A stretch of DNA of 64,000 bases, from NCBI RefSeq assembly GCF_014356525.2, contig NC_052508.1:43565858-43629857 (forward strand). The letters are read 5' to 3'. Positions 58,903-64,000 of this stretch are shown here, piece by piece. Below the pieces are notes generated by a model that was not told the origin of the DNA, made no database searches, and saw nothing but the letters and a program-made list of their open reading frames with translations. Numbering within the stretch: position 1 is the first letter of the stretch; each line of letters begins with the position of its first letter. The DNA is from Nilaparvata lugens. Its lineage: Eukaryota > Arthropoda > Insecta > Hemiptera > Delphacidae. A program made the translations under genes and the position numbers.

Positions 58903-60119
58903 TTATTCTTGTAAAAATTGTAATAGAAATCTCGATATAGAAGTGCAGTAATTTTTTAAATTCTAATCGATGAATGCCAAGAATATATTTTTCAGAAGTA
59001 ATTATGACTTGGAGGAATTATGAAGGTTGTATGACTTGGAAAAATTTGTTTGTCTTTTATAGGATTTATGCAATTATGATTTTTTGATAAATATAAAATA
59101 TTATTGAGAAATGAACAGGTTTACCAATAATTTAAAATTCGTTCTCTTCACTTTCGATAAAAAACATTATCGCTATATGATCAGTATCACTGGTTGGAGA
59201 GGTACAAGGATTTTTTCAAATAAACATTCAGGAAATTGAAATTTCACGAATTCAGATCACATTCCACTTTACCTTACATTGGTTAAAAGTTGAGAAAAGG
59301 AAACACAATTTAGATGCCGAAGTAATAGGAGGTAAATAACTGAACAGAAACCAAATATTCTTCTACATTACTTCATCTACATCATATAAATTTTTATGCA
59401 AGGAAATAGCTCTACATCGAACGTGAATGAGAATAATCTTGTATCTCAAATTGATGAACTTGACATTCTATTGAAAATTATGCAATACATATCTCTGGAA
59501 GGTTACAAATTTTTGTAAAAATACATAGAAAATAATGTTATTGAATATAACTTGGATAGTTTGAACAAACTCTCGTCAGTATACAAGTGTTACATTTCAG
59601 CTGGACTCGTCATTAACCAGATTGTGGGAAACAAAGTAATTCTCATCATTGTTTTGTTATGATTGTGAATCATTTTATTGTCTTTTAGTACAATCGCACT
59701 GGTAATTTGTTTTTTGTCCAACACTAGAGGAAGGAATCAGACTTGAACATGAAGCACTTGGCGCTCTTCAAGCATGACCAATGCAATGCACTAGGATTGT
59801 GAACTTGACAGCAATAATGATAGCATGGTTTCGTCTTGTAACAACAACAAATTATTACTTCTCTCACCAGCAGCTTCGTTATTTGCCTGCTAATTGGAAG
59901 AAATGTGCATTATTCCAACTACCGTACTCTATTAACTGCTCGAAAAAATGGTTTTGCATCCTAGCATTTGCATAATTTCGCTGTTTTAGTAATACAACTT
60001 TGAGATAATTTTAGCTTTGTAATGACGTCATGCCAACGTCGTTCATAAATTCTTCCTTACAATTTTTAGTCATCGTCCAGTTAGAAAAAAATCCTGTATA
60101 CTGCATACATCATACTCTC
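58903..60119. other. AT-rich sequence, no gene identified
   Basis: A short open segment after an AG at about 59729 (RKESDLNMKHLALFKHDQ) looks mildly protein-like but does not fit the open reading frame of the FERM gene and hits a stop soon after. No other signal. Confidence 0.35.
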
Positions 60120-60630
60120 AATGGGCCGTATTCATAAAAAAGGATATGCTTATGAAATATGAAGGAAATCCTTCCACTTGTATTCATAATAATTTCGATA
60201 AAAACCTTGTACTTCTAGAGCAGAAGCATATCCTTATACTCTTGAAAAAGTAAATGAGTATTAATAAACTTCACCATTTACTTCACATAAAAAGCATATC
60301 CTTGAAAAATTATGAGTCTGGTCAAGAGATAGCTCATTTTGGTAGTGAACGTTTGTTTTCGAGATGTTCGGCGCGATGGCAGATGTTGTGGATGTGAGGG
60401 ACGTTAAGTATTACAAGACCCGCTTACCTGCACTTTTCTTAATTTAAAGCATTATACAATACAGCTTTGAAAAAGAAAATGTACTGTGGCTTGCAGACAG
60501 ATTCTTAGGAACAAGTGATGAAACTCGGGAAGGTGCTTTGTCATCTGTTCATAGGATGATGGTTTTCGGCGTCATCTCAGTGATTCCAGCATAGACTAAA
60601 GTTAAACTTTGTAATAGTCAAGCAACTGAA
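60120..60630 (+). mobile_element. PIF/Harbinger transposon relic
   Basis: A terminus-like GGGCCGTATTCATAAAAAAG at 60123 is followed by decayed transposase sequence. The segment 60475-60594 reads ENVLWLADRFLGTSDETREG then ALSSVHRMMVFGVISVIPA before a stop. This pattern (EN...LAD.FL.....TR.GALS...RM..F) matches the N-terminal region of Harbinger (HARBI1-like) transposases. Upstream DVKYYKTRLPA also fits, in a different frame and with stops. Non-functional. Confidence 0.6.
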
Positions 60631-60918
60631 TCTCGAACTGTGAATGCAGTGATTGACAGCATACTTGCACATAAAGAAAAACACTACACTCACATGGGCT
60701 ACTTTTTAACAAATTAATAAAAATCTTGTTTATTTGTAAAGATTAACCCTTTATTTCGTAAAAACTTAATTTTCTACATTTCAACTCGAAAATAACCAAG
60801 GTTGAAACTAGTTGTTGAACTATTTTAAAGTTTTTACAAAATAAAGACCACCTACTACAAGATTTTTATATTGTTTTTATTAATTTGCATACTAAGGTAT
60901 GTCCAAATACCACACATG

Positions 60919-61583
60919 CCGAACTGAAACTCTAACAGCTCAGCGAACCGCGCAATCCGACGTACATCGTGCCGTACAGCGAATATTAGCATATTATGTT
61001 TCATAATGTTGAAAATCAGCTGTTAACCATTCGCCGCTCTTTTAACCGTTTGCTGTACTGCTGAACATGAATACCGAATTTTATTGTATTTTTCTTTAGG
61101 GCTACTTTTAATATAAATAATAATTTAAAAGGGTTCTTAGATTTATATTTTTATTTATTTTATAAATACAGAAGTATAGGCCTCTTCTTATTTTATTAAA
61201 TTTATGTTTTGGATGATTCAAATAGAATAACTTGGATGGATAAATTCCAATATTAAAATATTATTGACCAAGAACTCTGTAATACGACAATTCATTAAAT
61301 CAAATTAACCAATTTGAAATTATATACATTTTATTGTCTTTAACTAATTATTAATTTAATTAAATAATCATAAATTGACTGGAATAGATTCGGTAAATAC
61401 CATACTCTTATTTATTTCAATGAATTCTCCAATATAATTTGAAATCACAAAGGCGGGTAAATGATTGAAGAATAAAACATTTAGCTTTTTTCTCGGTTCA
61501 AATGGTTTAAATTCGCTGTGCGGTTCGTTTCACGGCGCAATGCACGGCGGATTGCGCGGTGTGTTGCGCTGTTCGAGGTTCAA
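60919..61583. mobile_element. TIR element, about 665 bp
   Basis: The left (60919-60984) and right (61511-61583) arms are imperfect inverted repeats sharing AACCGCGCAATCCG, CGT.CAT.G.GCCGT and ACAGCGAAT. The interior is AT-rich and noncoding. Confidence 0.65.
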
Positions 61584-62700
61584 AAGGAACGCCAAAAAAT
61601 GGAAAGTTCTCAAAAGGGTACTATGGCATTATTTTTAAACTAATTGAATAGCATGATTATTGGTTCGTACTTTAATTTAATACAAATTTTTCAAGTAAAA
61701 ATTTCACATAAATAACTTAACCCTTACATTGTAATATTTTTCTACAACTGCTCGTAAAACACTTCTTTACTTACTGAAAACTAACGAAAAATAGCTGATT
61801 AGGCTAGCTACGCATACGCAGTATGTTTTTACATTACACTTGCTACGCATGCGCAGTAGGCAGCAGATACGTTATTTCAGTGTTGTCAAAGTTATAAAAT
61901 TGTTCATAACATCAGCAATAGCGACTTTTACAGCATTAAAAAAATAAATCTCAAGAATTTGATAATAACATTGAAAAGATTAATTTTAGCAGTAAAATGT
62001 TGAATTTAATTTTCTAACAATAAATAATCTCAGCATTTAAGTTATTTTAATTGATGTCATTAATTTAGAAAAAGACTAATTTTGTCTGTGATCAACTTAT
62101 TGATCACTGATTCAATTTTCCAATACAGCCATCGATTAGGGTTTTAGCTTTTAGGTGATTCAATCATACAAATTTGAGGGCAAATTATACTGCAGTTGTA
62201 GAAAAAATATTGTATGTAATTCTAATTATGTATGACATCTAAAATATTCTATGTCAATAGAATAGAATATGTTAATTCACCAATAAATACATTTCAATGT
62301 AGATTAGTCGTCAATAAAATCCCAGCTATAAAACTTATGAAAATTCGAATAACATAAAATTCATACACACATATAATCATCACTCAAAATAAGTATTTTT
62401 CACAAATAGTATTTTAATAACATTTAAAGCTCTTTTAATCCCAGTTCACAAGTATAAGCAAATATGATCTTACAAAATCATAAAATACATTAAGAATGAG
62501 GATCAAAAAAAAATTCCAATTGCTCCGGTACTGATCATGTGTAGAATGGGTACTGAATATGTATACAATATTTGCTTCATACGTTCATAACAATTTTTTG
62601 TAGTAGTCCAATTGGTGTAATAAATAAATTGGTATAATATCATTCTGTAGATGTGGTATAATAAACCACCTACTGTCATAGAGAATAGAATAAGAAGATA
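61584..62700. other. AT-rich sequence, no gene identified
   Basis: Contains two direct copies of GCTACGCAT(A/G)CGCAGTA at about 61806-61822 and 61844-61860. Otherwise AT-rich and featureless. Confidence 0.4.
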
Positions 62701-62974
62701 CTTACTTACTTACGAAGCGCTACAGCCCTGCGTGGACCTTGGCCTCCTCAACAATTCGCCTCTATTCATCTCTCTGATTAGCCAGTCTCCTCCAGTTCCT
62801 CACTCCTAGGCACGCTAGATCTTATTCCACATCCTGCAGCCAACGTATTCTCGGGCGACCTCTTTTCCTCGTTCCTTCCATTCTTCCAAGCATCTGCCTC
62901 TGCATCCTATTATTCTCCATTCTTTGGACATGTCCCAGCCAGCTGAGTCTTCTATGCCCGATTGCAGAATCGAC
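62701..62974 (-). pseudogene. RTE-like LINE C-terminal remnant
   Basis: The minus strand reads LFVDSAIGHRRLSWLGHVQR, then MENNRMQRQMLGRMEG and RKRGRPRIRWLQDVE, followed by two premature stops before the normal C-terminus (VEEAKVHAGL). The GHV.RM...RGRP..RW.DVE core is the conserved tail of many arthropod non-LTR elements. The 3' end is a GTAA repeat (GTAAGTAAGTAAGTA). The sequence is cut at about 62974, where another element begins. Confidence 0.8.
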
Positions 62975-64000
62975 AAATAACGTCGCCCATAGTTAACAGC
63001 GGACTCAACTATTTAACAGCTTAACAGGCCAATTTCGTTGCAGAGACGTTCTGTTAGCTATTGCTCTGCCGACAGGTAACAGCGCGCCAACAAACAGGTT
63101 TTTCCGTTGCAGAGACGAAAACCCTACAGGCAGATGACGTCATCTGAGGCTACCAATAACTAAAAATGTGCTCTTAATTTGAATGCCCAAAATCGTGCTT
63201 ATAAATCCACTATACATTCGCGCCAAGTGTATTCTAAGGTTATGTTGACTTGTTTGCATGTTCTAAAAGACAGACGAAAATGATCATAAATAGTTGATAT
63301 TAATAATAATAATAATAACATTAACTATTTTAAACTGTAGAAAAGGGTAAATAAACTGAATAAAATAACATTGACTATTCAAGTAGCTTGGACGAAGATG
63401 TAATACAATTTTCAATACTTAATTTAAATAATCAATTATTATTAATTTTAATAATAAGCACCGTATGCAGAGTCATTAGAAATATATCTTGTAAACTGGC
63501 TGCTTTGCTTCCAAGATATATCATAATGCCAGAGGGCAATGGAATAATTCTGGTCAAAAAATTTTTTTATTAATATTATACTATAATAAATACACCAGTC
63601 ACTTATTTTACTTCTACCGCTAATTTTATTTTACATAATTCATTCATTTAGCTATAAAAAAATCAAACTGAAATAAAAGTAAATAAAATCAAACTGATAA
63701 TAATTACAAATTAGTCTGCAGTTCACGATCTTGATTTGTAACCTCCCAGCATAAACAACACAATAAGCAGACAGCAGTTTTGTGATAAACAAGCGCTATG
63801 TTGTGACGTCATCCGACTGGAGGTTTGGAAGAACTGTTCTCAGTGATTCCCTCTTCGTTGCCAATACATTAGTTGAATAGAAGCATAACACGCAAAGAAG
63901 TGGTATGAGCAGCAATGTGACTTATGTGTGTGCCTTATCAGAGCCATAGCTAACAGGGGTCTGGCAAACGATTCTGCAACGAACATCTATTTATGGGCGA
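62972..64000. mobile_element. Harbinger-type TIR element inserted in the LINE relic
   Basis: The left terminus TCGCCCATA (about 62972) is mirrored by TATGGGCGA at the very end of the window. Further in, TTCGTTGCAGAGACGTT and CTGTTAGCTATTGCTCTG (63038-63069) are mirrored at about 63940-63985. The interior holds a transposase HTH relic. The right end may extend past the window, so a target duplication cannot be tested. Confidence 0.6.
63457..63537 (+). pseudogene. PIF/Harbinger transposase helix-turn-helix relic
   Basis: The frame reads STVCRVIRNISCKLAALLPR then YIIMPEG. This fits the HTH region of Harbinger transposases, where STVCR.V..VS.AIA.L.P.(F/Y)I..P is conserved. Surrounding frames are AT-rich and lack the DDE motifs, so only this fragment survives. 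Confidence 0.6.

Noticed and set aside
54811..64000. Exon 5 of the FERM gene
   Set aside because: I looked for an acceptor followed by a phase-2 continuation of the F2 lobe. Candidates such as the AG at about 59599 run into stop codons at once.

Overview
The window is AT-rich, intron-bearing, repeat-packed animal DNA. It shows spliced exons, tRNA-derived SINEs, Helitrons, CR1/Jockey-type and RTE-like LINEs and many MITEs. There is no operon structure and no bacterial gene. The one host gene I can identify is insect-like and the repeat style suggests a hemipteran, possibly a planthopper. The species call is inference only.

Host gene. Four short, phase-compatible exons on the + strand (11889-11978, 49733-49832, 53236-53315, 54731-54810) join without a frame break. 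They encode the F1 lobe and the start of the F2 lobe of a FERM domain that I assign to the Expanded/FRMD6 family (Hippo pathway). Exons 2-4 are strong. Exon 1 is an inference from phase and from its fit to the F1 fold, and it implies a first intron of about 37.8 kb. The gene runs off the right side; I found no further exon after 54810.

Layout. 1-11.9 kb: upstream sequence with a Helitron, hairpins, two TATA-like sites and a GC-rich island at 10.3-11.0 kb that may be promoter or 5' UTR. 11.9-49.7 kb: intron 1. It holds an intact two-ORF LINE in antisense (about 16.86-22.47 kb), a 5'-truncated LINE (34.5-35.8 kb), several TIR elements and MITEs, a SINE, a Helitron 3' end, and most copies of one dominant interspersed family. 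49.7-54.8 kb: exons 2-4 with a SINE and LINE 3' ends in the introns. 54.8-64 kb: more repeats, including PIF/Harbinger transposase relics and a Harbinger-type element apparently inserted in an RTE-like LINE relic.

Dominant repeat. Eight full, partial or nested copies of a family of about 0.75-1.0 kb share one end with a hairpin built on ACTTTCCTTGCC/GGCAAGGAAAGT, an inverted copy of that 12-mer near the other end, and an internal GT/CA microsatellite. One copy is nested in another and shows insertion in a T tract. This resembles Helentron-associated (HINE/DINE-1-like) elements. No element here supplies function to the host gene; they mainly explain the size of its introns.
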